Shown: piece by piece, positions 7,015-12,923 of the stretch | Position numbering within the stretch: the stretch's first letter is position 1 | Layout: each line of letters starts with the position of its first letter | Source: a virus | Strand: one strand, 5' to 3' | Virus record (IMG/VR): IMGVR_UViG_3300025151_000233 | Location: 1-27,285 of that record | DNA: 27,285 nucleotides | Position numbers and translations under genes: made by a program | Notes under the pieces: model-generated | Databases searched by the model: none | What the model saw: the letters and a program-made list of their open reading frames with translations, nothing else | What the model was told of the DNA's origin: nothing

Positions 7015-7780
7015 AATAACCTTCTTCGCACATAAAAAGCTCTTCTTGATCTTCTTGTAAATATGCTTCTTCTATTGGTTTTCTGCTGCTATGTAAATAT
7101 AGCTTATCTTTTAAACCTTTATTTATTAAAGAATTTCTTATTGCTTTGTCTATTTTAATAACTTTTTTCCACTCTTTAGGATAATTCAATTTTATATCTT
7201 TCCACGTAGGGTTTGAATGAAAAGGACAAAAAATACAAGCTGATTTTTTTATATTATAAAATTTATATTTTTCTAAAAATTTTACACAATCTTTGCGGTC
7301 AATTCTTTTATCAATAAGTGGATATTCATAAGATACATTGTACAATGATGATGTTTTCATTCTTTGAATTTCATCCATTGAAATACCAAGAAATATTTTT
7401 GTTGATTTCATTCTTTGATATTTTTTTAATCCGTGCAATCTTCTGACTTCTTTCATTACAACATCAATTTTGTATTCTGCGGTACATTGTCTTCGTACCA
7501 TACCGCCCGATTCAGAAAAAGCGGGTATACTTGCAATTCTTACATTAGTGTCTTTTGCTTTTAATATATCTTTGTAATATGATTTTTTCTTTTTAATTAA
7601 TGGGATTCCATTATTTTCTTTTTGCCAAATATTTAATTTTTTCCATAAATCATATGTATCGGGTAGTTCTGCGCCCGGATCGGCAAAAATTGCATAATCT
7701 GCTCGTTCTATATGATTTAAACTGCTCATTAAATACATTGCAGTTGATTGTATTCCCAAACCAAGTGAAATAATTTTCAT
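7004..7780 (-). CDS. PP-loop ATPase of the PAPS-reductase-like superfamily
   Basis: A 258-aa adenine-nucleotide alpha-hydrolase-fold enzyme. The PP-loop is SLGLGIQST at residues 5-13. Further features are SGGMVRRQCTAEYKI at 91-105, GISMDE at 132-137, ACIFCPFHSNPTW at 181-193 (C182 and C185), and a terminal CEEGYC at 251-256. These cysteines may hold a metal or an iron-sulfur cluster, as in other members that activate a substrate by adenylation and insert sulfur or amine groups. The substrate is unknown; RNA or DNA modification is conceivable. I chose ATG 7780 because it overlaps the exonuclease stop as ATGA. A longer upstream frame exists but lies inside the previous gene. Confidence 0.82.
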   Translation of the reverse strand: MKIISLGLGIQSTAMYLMSSLNHIERADYAIFADPGAELPDTYDLWKKLNIWQKENNGIPLIKKKKSYYKDILKAKDTNVRIASIPAFSESGGMVRRQCTAEYKIDVVMKEVRRLHGLKKYQRMKSTKIFLGISMDEIQRMKTSSLYNVSYEYPLIDKRIDRKDCVKFLEKYKFYNIKKSACIFCPFHSNPTWKDIKLNYPKEWKKVIKIDKAIRNSLINKGLKDKLYLHSSRKPIEEAYLQEDQEELFMCEEGYCGI

Positions 7781-8712
7781 TTTGGAACGCTCCGAATATT
7801 GGTTTGAATGGAATTCACATTCTTTTTGTGTCTTATATATGGCGTTTTGCATCCCGTACAGCGATACACCGGGAATTTGTTTGCAGTAGTAAAATAAAAT
7901 GTTTCTAGTTCTTCTAAGTCCTCGCAACCGCAATTTGGGCAAACGTCAGCATCCATCAAGACACCAAGATTGGGATGGTTCTTCATATATGGTCTTATTT
8001 TTAAATATACTTCTTCAAGTCCAATGACATCGTGCCGATTATAACTTTCCATTAGATCAAGCGATTTTTGGTCGCCCTTCATACAATCAACCCAAAGGTC
8101 AAAAGATGTTTCAAGTTTGTTTTGCAATTCAAAATGTTTAGTCAAGTAATCTTGTTTATATGAAACAAAAGCAAATTCACGCCGGGCAACTTTTAGCGTA
8201 TCAATCGTTCTATATGGCGAGGGCGGTTTTATATCGTTATCAATAAAACGCGCGTTTAGTTTTCTTATATCAAAGCGGTCAAGATTGTGACCGATTACAA
8301 TGTCTGCTTCGTCCAATAGCTCCCAAATGGATTGCAAAACCCGATCGTCTTTTCTTTTCTTGGCTTCCCGTGAGGTTACTATATCGGACATTACGTTTTC
8401 ATCATATAACCATTTAGCCGCCCAAGATATGACAAACCACGTCTTTTCATTACCGTCTTTATCTTTTATTATGTTATTATGTGAAATAAATTGCTTGTAT
8501 AGTCCCCAAACGTATACTTCCATTAATGAAGTTTCAATATCGAATAATAATATCTTTGGAAGTCCGATTTCAGGCGATTCGATAGGTATGCTAAACTTCT
8601 TTTCACATTTAAAACAAAAGTAGCGTTGGTTTTTATCTTGACCTTTATTGGTATAGTAAAAACCTTCTTTCCTTGAGTAGCTGCTTTTACAATATGGACA
8701 TTCTACGCTCAT
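7777..8712 (-). CDS. DEDD-family 3'-5' exonuclease with two zinc ribbons
   Basis: A 311-aa protein with an RNase H-like exonuclease core. Exo I is FDIET (D58, E60), Exo II is GHNLDRFD at 141-148 (D148), and Exo III is YNRHD at 224-228, a YxxxD arrangement as in DEDDy enzymes such as the proofreading domains of DNA polymerases and YprB-like proteins. No polymerase domain follows. The N-terminus has a zinc ribbon (C5, C8, C33, C36) and the C-terminus a second one (C258, C261, C285, C288). A role in DNA trimming, recombination or host-DNA degradation is inferred. It starts at ATG 8712 after AAAGGTG. Confidence 0.85.
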   Translation of the reverse strand: MSVECPYCKSSYSRKEGFYYTNKGQDKNQRYFCFKCEKKFSIPIESPEIGLPKILLFDIETSLMEVYVWGLYKQFISHNNIIKDKDGNEKTWFVISWAAKWLYDENVMSDIVTSREAKKRKDDRVLQSIWELLDEADIVIGHNLDRFDIRKLNARFIDNDIKPPSPYRTIDTLKVARREFAFVSYKQDYLTKHFELQNKLETSFDLWVDCMKGDQKSLDLMESYNRHDVIGLEEVYLKIRPYMKNHPNLGVLMDADVCPNCGCEDLEELETFYFTTANKFPVYRCTGCKTPYIRHKKNVNSIQTNIRSVPK

Positions 8713-8739
8713 TTGACACCTTTGGTATGTGGTAAGGGA

Positions 8740-9144
8740 TCATAATTTTATTTTTTTACTACTATCTTTCAAGTGAAGATAACCAACATATTTCATTATT
8801 TTATCATTATTTTCAAAATCTGTCGTGCTTGGTTGTTTTCTCCATTCCCAATTAAAATCGTAATTATTTTGTTCTAATTTGGTAATATTGAAAATGTACA
8901 AATCGTTATTTATTAAAACCGCATAAATAAATTCCCGATCGTGTAACTTTGAAAAATATGAATTGAAAGCATATTTACTGAATTCGATTATTTGTGTTTC
9001 GTAATACTTGCGCCTTGCTTTTATCTCAACAATATAATTTTTGTCGTATGCGTCAAACTGAAGATATTTTTTGGTAGGTTTTTTTAAATTTAAAATAAAA
9101 TGATTATTTATCGTTTGCCTTATTTGTTTTTCAATTTGATTCAT
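8740..9144 (-). CDS. Small PD-(D/E)XK-like nuclease (putative)
   Basis: A 134-aa protein. The region LQFDAYDKNYIVEIKARRKYY has the spacing of a PD-(D/E)XK core: an Asp at the end of one strand, then E-x-K (VEIK), with strand-rich sequence after it (FIYAVLINNDLYIFNI). This fold is used by many phage exonucleases, Holliday-junction resolvases and restriction enzymes. Catalytic assignment is by eye, and the first Asp is in an FDA context rather than PD. It starts at ATG 9144 and overlaps the NinG-like gene by 14 bases, so the two nucleases are probably co-translated. Confidence 0.55.
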   Translation of the reverse strand: MNQIEKQIRQTINNHFILNLKKPTKKYLQFDAYDKNYIVEIKARRKYYETQIIEFSKYAFNSYFSKLHDREFIYAVLINNDLYIFNITKLEQNNYDFNWEWRKQPSTTDFENNDKIMKYVGYLHLKDSSKKIKL

Positions 9145-9499
9145 TTTTTATTTCTTTTAATAATTCTTCCAATTCAAAGTTTTTATATTTTTTAAGTTCT
9201 TTATGCCTACGGCGCAATTCATCGAATTGATCTTGTCCGAACTTATTGATGTACCATTTGAAATATGGCCATTGGTCAAATCCGTGTTTAAAATTGCACG
9301 GCCAACATTGTGTGTGACAATTACCGTCATTGGATATGTCCCACCGTGTTGAATGGTAACGCCTTGTGAATATATGACCATTCGTGAGACGTTCCCGACT
9401 TCCGCATTGTACGCATTGACCGTCTCTTTCTCTGATGTATTTTGAAACGGCAAAATCAAGATTTTTAACTAATGTTTTGCGACTTGGTTTTTTTGGCAT
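9131..9499 (-). CDS. NinG-like / HNH recombination nuclease
   Basis: A 122-aa protein of the lambda NinG (Rap) type, a structure-specific endonuclease that resolves recombination branches. Zinc ligands are C29 and C32 (CVQCG), then NGHIFTRRYHSTRWD from residue 40 with the GH of the HNH core, NCHTQCWPCN (C65, C68, N69) and FKHGF. The C-terminus is a charged helix (RRRHKELKKYKNFELEELLK). At ~120 aa it is shorter than lambda NinG (~200 aa), and the first Cys cluster seems to be only a pair. It starts at ATG 9499. A 100-aa frame inside it is a shadow. Confidence 0.8.
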   Translation of the reverse strand: MPKKPSRKTLVKNLDFAVSKYIRERDGQCVQCGSRERLTNGHIFTRRYHSTRWDISNDGNCHTQCWPCNFKHGFDQWPYFKWYINKFGQDQFDELRRRHKELKKYKNFELEELLKEIKNESN

Positions 9500-10124
9500 C
9501 TTTAATCCATTTTATCAATTCAAAACAAAGTTCATACGGGACTTTGCTTTTTTCGTAACTGTTCTTCATACCTTGTGTCCCTGTTTTACTTCCTCGCGGT
9601 GCTGCTTGATGACATTTATCGCCATTTTTACAAATAGGTTTTGGAATCCAATTTAAATTAGTCCAAATATCAGTTGGCTTCATTCTGTCATCGCCATATT
9701 GACAATATGTGACAGTATGCAAGAAATAAGGATTTATTAAATTTAACTTTCTAAGCTTACCGCGTGGATTTTCAACAATATAAATCAAATCTTTGTTTTG
9801 TTTTTTTATATCGTTTATTATCTCCATTGTCTTTTTTACAATATTTACACCGTGAATTGCTTCTTTTGTTTTGGGAGTATGATCCTGGTTCCAATGATGA
9901 CCAATAGAAGCGACACTAAAATAAGTACAAGGCGGAGATGCCCAAACAATATCAGGATAACCGCCTAAATTTTTGACGGCTTCATTAAGATTAAAATTAA
10001 AAATATCGCAAACTTGGTCAATATTTTTAAAATTTTTATAATCTGAAGTATATGTCATATATCCGAAGTCTTCAGCAACTTTAGAAAAACTTCTTGAACC
10101 GGCAAACAATTCAAGAATTTTCAC
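9465..10124 (-). CDS. C5-cytosine methyltransferase-like protein
   Basis: A 219-aa protein with the hallmarks of the DNA C5-cytosine methyltransferase fold: LELFAGS at residues 4-10 (motif I, cofactor), SPPC at 63-66 with the catalytic Cys (motif IV), VENP at 117-120 (motif VI), and QYGDDRMKPTDIW at 142-154 (motif VIII-like). It is shorter than usual (~300-450 aa) and lacks an obvious target-recognition domain after motif VIII. It may recognise DNA through another subunit, be a minimal phage form, or act on a different substrate. It starts at GTG 10124 and overlaps the 45-aa gene by 14 bases. Confidence 0.8.
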   Translation of the reverse strand: MKILELFAGSRSFSKVAEDFGYMTYTSDYKNFKNIDQVCDIFNFNLNEAVKNLGGYPDIVWASPPCTYFSVASIGHHWNQDHTPKTKEAIHGVNIVKKTMEIINDIKKQNKDLIYIVENPRGKLRKLNLINPYFLHTVTYCQYGDDRMKPTDIWTNLNWIPKPICKNGDKCHQAAPRGSKTGTQGMKNSYEKSKVPYELCFELIKWIKDAKKTKSQNIS

Positions 10125-10248
10125 GTTTTTTGCTTTCCAATGCTTGAATCCATTTTTCTTTCAATTGTCGAATAAGTGTTTCCGGCTTTTTATCTTTTAT
10201 CGCTTTTAAATATTCTTTATGAAGTTGTTTTTCTTTTGATTTTATCAT
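10111..10248 (-). CDS. Small charged helical protein
   Basis: A 45-aa protein starting at ATG 10248, which overlaps the initiator stop as ATGA. It is one long charged helix (MIKSKEKQLHKEYLKAIKDK, then KPETLIRQLKEKWIQALESK). I recognise no family. A longer frame reading from 10320 exists only by running backwards into the initiator gene. Its position between initiator and methyltransferase suggests a small partner of one of them. Confidence 0.6.
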   Translation of the reverse strand: MIKSKEKQLHKEYLKAIKDKKPETLIRQLKEKWIQALESKKRENS

Positions 10249-11012
10249 AGTTGTACCAATTGTTCGCGGCATTCCGGACAATAAGCATAGACACCGGGTT
10301 TTATTTTTCTTTTGTAACAACCTTTAGAACATCCCGCCAAAATCATATTGTCCTTTTTTTCTTCTTCTTTATACGATCCGGATGTGTTCTTATACCATTC
10401 TTGGCGACAACAATTCCGAAACGCTGAAGAATAATTTTTATAACGTTTATCAGAAGCGCTCAACCAATCAACAAAAGAATTATAATAAAATTCTATATTC
10501 AAACGTGGAAAGTCGTTTTCATACGTTACAAGATTGTCTTTGATTTCTTTTAGTTGTTCTTTTTTAGATTTTCGCTTTTTGTCTTTATCCTTATCCTTAT
10601 GTTTATCCATATATATATCCTGTACTGTACTTAGTTCAGTACTTAGAACAGTTGGGGAACTGTTGGGCAAGTGTTCAATTATTTTGTTTAACCCATACTT
10701 TTCTAATATTTTGATTACTGATTTATGAGCGTTCACTTTTTCGTTCAATTCCCCATATTGGTATTCAATGAACTTGGGAACAAACCATTTGCCATCCTTG
10801 AATTGTACTATCTTTCGGTTGAATGCTGCCAAAACTTCTTGTTCATCAAGATCAACGCCGATTTGAAAAGAAGCCAAATCAATATCGACTTCCCATATAC
10901 CGGCGTGATCGCAATTGTCCAAGAGATAAAACCAAAACAACTTGTGTGCCGGTTTTAACTCCCTTATCCATTTCTTTTTCCATTTTTCGGTTGACGTGAA
11001 TCGTTTCGCCAC
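10245..11012 (-). CDS. Replication initiator / DnaD-like (Lin1244-type) protein
   Basis: A 255-aa protein likely to open the phage origin or load the host helicase. Residues 1-90 look like the winged-helix domain found in Lin1244/Lin1753-type and phage initiators (WIRELKPAHKLFWFYLLDNC, then DHAGIWEVDIDLASF). A lysine-aspartate repeat at ~137-151 is a linker. Residues ~168-207 (FPRLNIEFYYNSFVDWL, KNYSSAFRNCCRQEW) fit the DnaD-like C-terminal helices. A zinc finger follows (C228, C232, C245, C248). No ATPase motif is present, so the host helicase is needed. It starts at GTG 11012. Confidence 0.75.
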   Translation of the reverse strand: MAKRFTSTEKWKKKWIRELKPAHKLFWFYLLDNCDHAGIWEVDIDLASFQIGVDLDEQEVLAAFNRKIVQFKDGKWFVPKFIEYQYGELNEKVNAHKSVIKILEKYGLNKIIEHLPNSSPTVLSTELSTVQDIYMDKHKDKDKDKKRKSKKEQLKEIKDNLVTYENDFPRLNIEFYYNSFVDWLSASDKRYKNYSSAFRNCCRQEWYKNTSGSYKEEEKKDNMILAGCSKGCYKRKIKPGVYAYCPECREQLVQL

Positions 11013-11069
11013 TACATAACCCTAATAAATTGCGCTATTAAATAGAAGCAAGTGAAAGCGACTACATAA
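11008..11069. repeat. Pair of near-identical 12-mers before the initiator gene
   Basis: GCCACTACATAA (11008-11019) and GCGACTACATAA (11058-11069) differ at one base and are spaced 50 bases apart. One copy covers the initiator start codon. They could be an operator for self-control of the initiator, or chance in A+T-rich DNA. Confidence 0.3.
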
Positions 11070-11081
11070 TAAGTTAATTTA

Positions 11082-11291
11082 TCAGACTTGTTCGCCCGTT
11101 TGCGGGTGTCTTTCCTTAGATTCATTTTGATCCTCCTTTGGTTTAATTTCTTTCATTGTCCAATCGTTGCGTTCTAATTGCTTATAAATGCGTATAAAAT
11201 CGCCACGTTTGTCTTCTGCAAGTTCCTTGTGAACAATTATCGCCATTGTTTGTTCACCTTCTTTACTAAAATAAAATATTCGATTTTCCAT
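11082..11291 (-). CDS. Small hypothetical protein
   Basis: A 69-aa protein from ATG 11291, with GGAGA before it. It begins MENRIFYFSKEGEQTMAIIV, then HKELAEDKRGDFIRIYKQLE and a charged C-terminal tail. I recognise no family. It sits between the paired frames at 11.3-11.6 kb and the initiator gene. The last ~25 residues are polar and probably disordered. Confidence 0.6.
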   Translation of the reverse strand: MENRIFYFSKEGEQTMAIIVHKELAEDKRGDFIRIYKQLERNDWTMKEIKPKEDQNESKERHPQTGEQV

Positions 11292-11302
11292 TTTATCTCC
11301 GA

Positions 11303-11590
11303 TTATAATAATTTAAACAATTCTTTAGTATTTTTAACGTCTTTTTTTAGATCGTTAATCTGATTTTCTATTTGTTCGCATTTTTGTATTATCGAATAAT
11401 ATGATGAATTCAAGAATCTTTGGTTGCGTCGTATATCTTCCGTAATTCTCGAAGTAGTTGTTGAAGTTGTTTTGTGCTTAAATCGTTGATTTTCGGCTTC
11501 CTTCCAAACATTGAAAATTTCACGTCCAATGTCACTTTTATTCCCATCAACATTTGAGCCTTTGCGAATTGTCTTATTAAGTGCGTCCAT
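11303..11590 (-). CDS. Hypothetical coiled-coil protein
   Basis: A 95-aa protein from ATG 11590, 7-8 bases after AAGGAAG. The first half is polar (MDALNKTIRKGSNVDGNKSD) with a Thr/Ser-rich stretch. The second half reads as a coiled coil (IIQKCEQIENQINDLKKDVK). It competes with the 11410-11607 frame over its first 180 bases. If that frame is the true gene, only the C-terminal helix (from TTG near 11412) may be made from this one. Confidence 0.5.
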   Translation of the reverse strand: MDALNKTIRKGSNVDGNKSDIGREIFNVWKEAENQRFKHKTTSTTTSRITEDIRRNQRFLNSSYYSIIQKCEQIENQINDLKKDVKNTKELFKLL

Positions 11591-11607
11591 TGGTCAACTT
11601 CCTTCAT
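11410..11607 (-). CDS. Alternative overlapping frame, hypothetical
   Basis: A 65-aa frame from ATG 11607, inside the end of the ERF-like gene. The C-terminal half (RKPKINDLSTKQLQQLLREL, RKIYDATKDS) looks protein-like, as a charged helix. It has no clear ribosome site. Its TGA overlaps a TTG in the other frame. At most one of the two frames is likely to be the main product over the shared bases. Confidence 0.4.
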   Translation of the reverse strand: MKEVDQWTHLIRQFAKAQMLMGIKVTLDVKFSMFGRKPKINDLSTKQLQQLLRELRKIYDATKDS

Positions 11608-12076
11608 CTATGGTTTGTTGTGCTTTCTCTTTTATCCATTCTTTATCGGTATTTTCAAGCAACCAATTTAAATATTCCAAAGGTAAATCTTTCCATTTTT
11701 TACCTTTATGTTTGCCAAATCTGACCGTGTCGTCTTCTTCTTGTTGATGGATTGCGTTCTGTACTTCGTCGCCCGATGCGATCGAACCCACTAAACCAAT
11801 GTTTAAGAATCCAAGTGCGCGTCCTACGGATGAGGTTTCGCAGTTTTCCAAAGCTGAAGTATTATTAATCTGACTACTCCCAATAACTTCGTATGCTAAC
11901 CCGGTAAAGTATCTTTTTGGTTGTTCAACATCAGGCATTACCTTTGTTTCAACAATGAACATTCCGTCGGCTTTTAACAATTTACTCACAATCCGACCAT
12001 TTGGATATAGTTTATGGAATTCTTCAACGCGCTCATCAACAAGCACATATTCCTTCCCGTGTATTTTAATTGACAT
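11594..12076 (-). CDS. ERF/Rad52-like annealing protein with DUF3820 C-terminus
   Basis: A 160-aa protein. Residues ~1-108 carry an ERF-like or Sak-like single-strand-annealing domain, best seen at NCETSSVGRALGFLNIG followed by SIASGDEV (78-105). Such proteins bind single-stranded DNA and promote annealing during phage recombination. Residues ~118-143 (VRFGKHKGKKWKDLPLEYLN) match DUF3820, a short domain found alone or attached to nucleases. The ERF core is compact compared with the usual ~200 aa. It starts at ATG 12076 after a strong AGGAGGACAAA site. Its coding end overlaps the 65-aa alternative frame. Confidence 0.72.
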   Translation of the reverse strand: MSIKIHGKEYVLVDERVEEFHKLYPNGRIVSKLLKADGMFIVETKVMPDVEQPKRYFTGLAYEVIGSSQINNTSALENCETSSVGRALGFLNIGLVGSIASGDEVQNAIHQQEEDDTVRFGKHKGKKWKDLPLEYLNWLLENTDKEWIKEKAQQTIDEGS

Positions 12077-12344
12077 TTTGTCCTCCTTTGTTTAATCGTT
12101 TTATTTTAACAGTTTCCCGAATAATATCGGTAATTCTTTTTGACTTTTCAAAATACCATTGATTTTTTTGATCATCAAATTTTTCAGGTTGTTGACATTT
12201 ATAAGCATAATGAATATGATAGTTTGAATATCTTTCAACAATTTCTTCGGTAAGTTCTTTAATAGTTGAATATTTAAGACTATGGCCTTTTGGGCCGTAC
12301 TCTGTATCAATCTCTACATATGCCATATATATTGAGTTTTGCAT
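12066..12344 (-). CDS. First early gene, hypothetical protein
   Basis: A 92-aa protein directly after the structured leader. ATG 12344 follows GGAGGATAA. It begins MQNSIYMAYVEIDTEYGPKG and then has two helical segments rich in Tyr and Lys. I recognise no family. It overlaps the ERF-like gene by 11 bases. Its ribosome site can pair with the leader (UCCUCC at 12390-12385), so its translation may be controlled. Being first in the operon, any control here could also affect downstream coupling. Confidence 0.65.
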   Translation of the reverse strand: MQNSIYMAYVEIDTEYGPKGHSLKYSTIKELTEEIVERYSNYHIHYAYKCQQPEKFDDQKNQWYFEKSKRITDIIRETVKIKRLNKGGQNVN

Positions 12345-12434
12345 TTATCCTCCAAAAAATAGTTGGCGGGGTATGACGATTTTAGGAGGATGCGCCATCG
12401 GAGAGAGTGATGACGTATGGGTAATCCCCGCCAA
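12345..12434 (-). CDS. Possible leader peptide inside the structured leader
   Basis: An open frame of 29 codons from TTG 12434 to TAA 12345-12347, ending just before the ATG of the first early gene. An AGGAGGT site lies upstream (12453-12447), 13 bases from TTG and 7 from an in-frame ATT at 12440, so neither start is ideal. The peptide (AGITHTSSLSPMAHPPKIVI onwards) has no known match. Its path runs through both stems of the potential pseudoknot. Confidence 0.25.
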   Translation of the reverse strand: MAGITHTSSLSPMAHPPKIVIPRQLFFGG

Positions 12435-12459
12435 ATTAATGTTATGACCTCCTAAAATC
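12363..12459 (-). promoter_or_regulatory. Structured 5' leader with potential pseudoknot
   Basis: In transcript sense the order is stem 1 GATTTTAGGAGG (12459-12448), stem 2 TTGGCGGGG (12434-12426), stem 1 partner CCTCCTAAAATC (12389-12378), stem 2 partner CCCCGCCAA (12371-12363). The interleaved order (1-2-1'-2') defines an H-type pseudoknot with 12 and 9 perfect pairs. The UCCUCC at 12390-12385 can instead pair with the GGAGGA ribosome site of the first early gene (12353-12348). Forming stem 1 would therefore free that site. A known riboswitch class is not recognised. Confidence 0.6.
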
Positions 12460-12500
12460 ATATTCTAATATACTTAAATTTTATAAATTTTCATCAATGT

Positions 12501-12604
12501 TTTAAGGCTCAAGCGGTTTATCATTATGTGAATTAATGCAATGTATATTTCAAAAAATCAATAATCACTTCGATTTTAATCAATTGTTAAGCTTAAGCCT
12601 TAAA
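12501..12604 (-). repeat. Long-range inverted repeat in the leader
   Basis: TTTAAGGCTCAAGC (12501-12514) and GCTTAAGCCTTAAA (12591-12604) pair over 14 bases with one G-U in the transcript sense, enclosing 76 A+T-rich bases. It may be an RNA hairpin stem or part of an origin. Confidence 0.5.
12523..12553 (-). promoter_or_regulatory. Promoter candidate for the early operon
   Basis: TTGAAA (12553-12548) and CATAAT (12528-12523) each match the consensus at 5 of 6 positions but are 19 bases apart. A transcript from here would carry the structured leader. Confidence 0.3.
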
Positions 12605-12613
12605 GTTTAACAC

Positions 12614-12637
12614 AAGGATGGCTGTTAAGCCACCCTT
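12614..12637 (-). terminator. Hairpin with a stop codon in its loop
   Basis: AAGGGTGGCT (12637-12628) and AGCCATCCTT (12623-12614) form ten pairs, one of them G-U, around a four-base loop. The TAA stop of the upstream gene lies in that loop. The downstream sequence (GTGTTAAAC) is not T-rich, so intrinsic termination may be weak; it could also protect the transcript's 3' end. Confidence 0.45.
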
Positions 12638-12843
12638 TGATTTATTTCTTCTAAAATATCTAATAAAAATTTAGTCATTTTTACAAGTGATTCATCTAAG
12701 TTTAAATCATTATCTGTAAATTTTTCCATATAACTATTAAGTTTGCCCCTTATGATTCTAGAAGCTTCTAACCTATCAATTATTTTAGTATCTAAATTTA
12801 GATGGTTTGTAATGTATTCTATTTGCGGGTTTGTGTTTTTCAT
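12625..12843 (-). CDS. Small helical protein in its own promoter-hairpin cassette
   Basis: A 72-aa protein from ATG 12843. This ATG is 6 bases from AGGAGG; the ATG two codons earlier overlaps the ribosome site and is less likely. The sequence (MKNTNPQIEYITNHLNLDTK, then helices such as DRLEASRIIRGKLNSYMEKF and a C-terminal FLLDILEEINQRVA) is all-helical and acidic at the end. I recognise no DNA-binding motif with confidence. It lies between a TTGACA promoter and a hairpin, which suggests a separately controlled product such as a regulator or a host-directed protein. Confidence 0.6.
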   Translation of the reverse strand: MKNTNPQIEYITNHLNLDTKIIDRLEASRIIRGKLNSYMEKFTDNDLNLDESLVKMTKFLLDILEEINQRVA

Positions 12844-12884
12844 TTTCATCCTCCTACAGATGTTTTTTATTTAATCGTTGAAAT

Positions 12885-12914
12885 AAAGTAAAAAAAAAAT
12901 ATTATTTATGTCAA
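12885..12914 (-). promoter_or_regulatory. Promoter with perfect -35 box
   Basis: TTGACA (12914-12909) lies 18 bases before TACTTT (12890-12885), with a T-rich spacer. It sits in the gap after the tail operon and before the 72-aa gene. The -35 match is exact but the -10 is poor. Confidence 0.5.
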
Positions 12915-12923
12915 GAACTTTTT

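Noticed and set aside
7781-7942. N-terminal extension of the PP-loop protein
   Set aside because: The extra 54 codons lie inside the exonuclease gene and carry no family sequence. The ATG at 7780 overlaps the stop as ATGA and sits directly before the PP-loop motif.
9157-9459. 100-aa minus-strand frame inside the NinG-like gene
   Set aside because: It overlaps the zinc-ligand-bearing frame entirely, with no motif of its own and no ribosome site.
12365-12434. tRNA-like shape on the plus strand (GGCGGGG ... CCCCGCC + A, about 70 bases)
   Set aside because: The seven-pair outer stem mimics an acceptor arm, but there is no T-arm with a TTCRA loop before the 3' stem and no good anticodon arm. The stem is better explained by the minus-strand leader.
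12614-12652. Plus-strand rho-independent terminator
   Set aside because: The downstream T-rich stretch (TGATTTATTTCTTC) is suggestive, but the stem has an A-C mismatch in that sense and no plus-strand gene feeds it.
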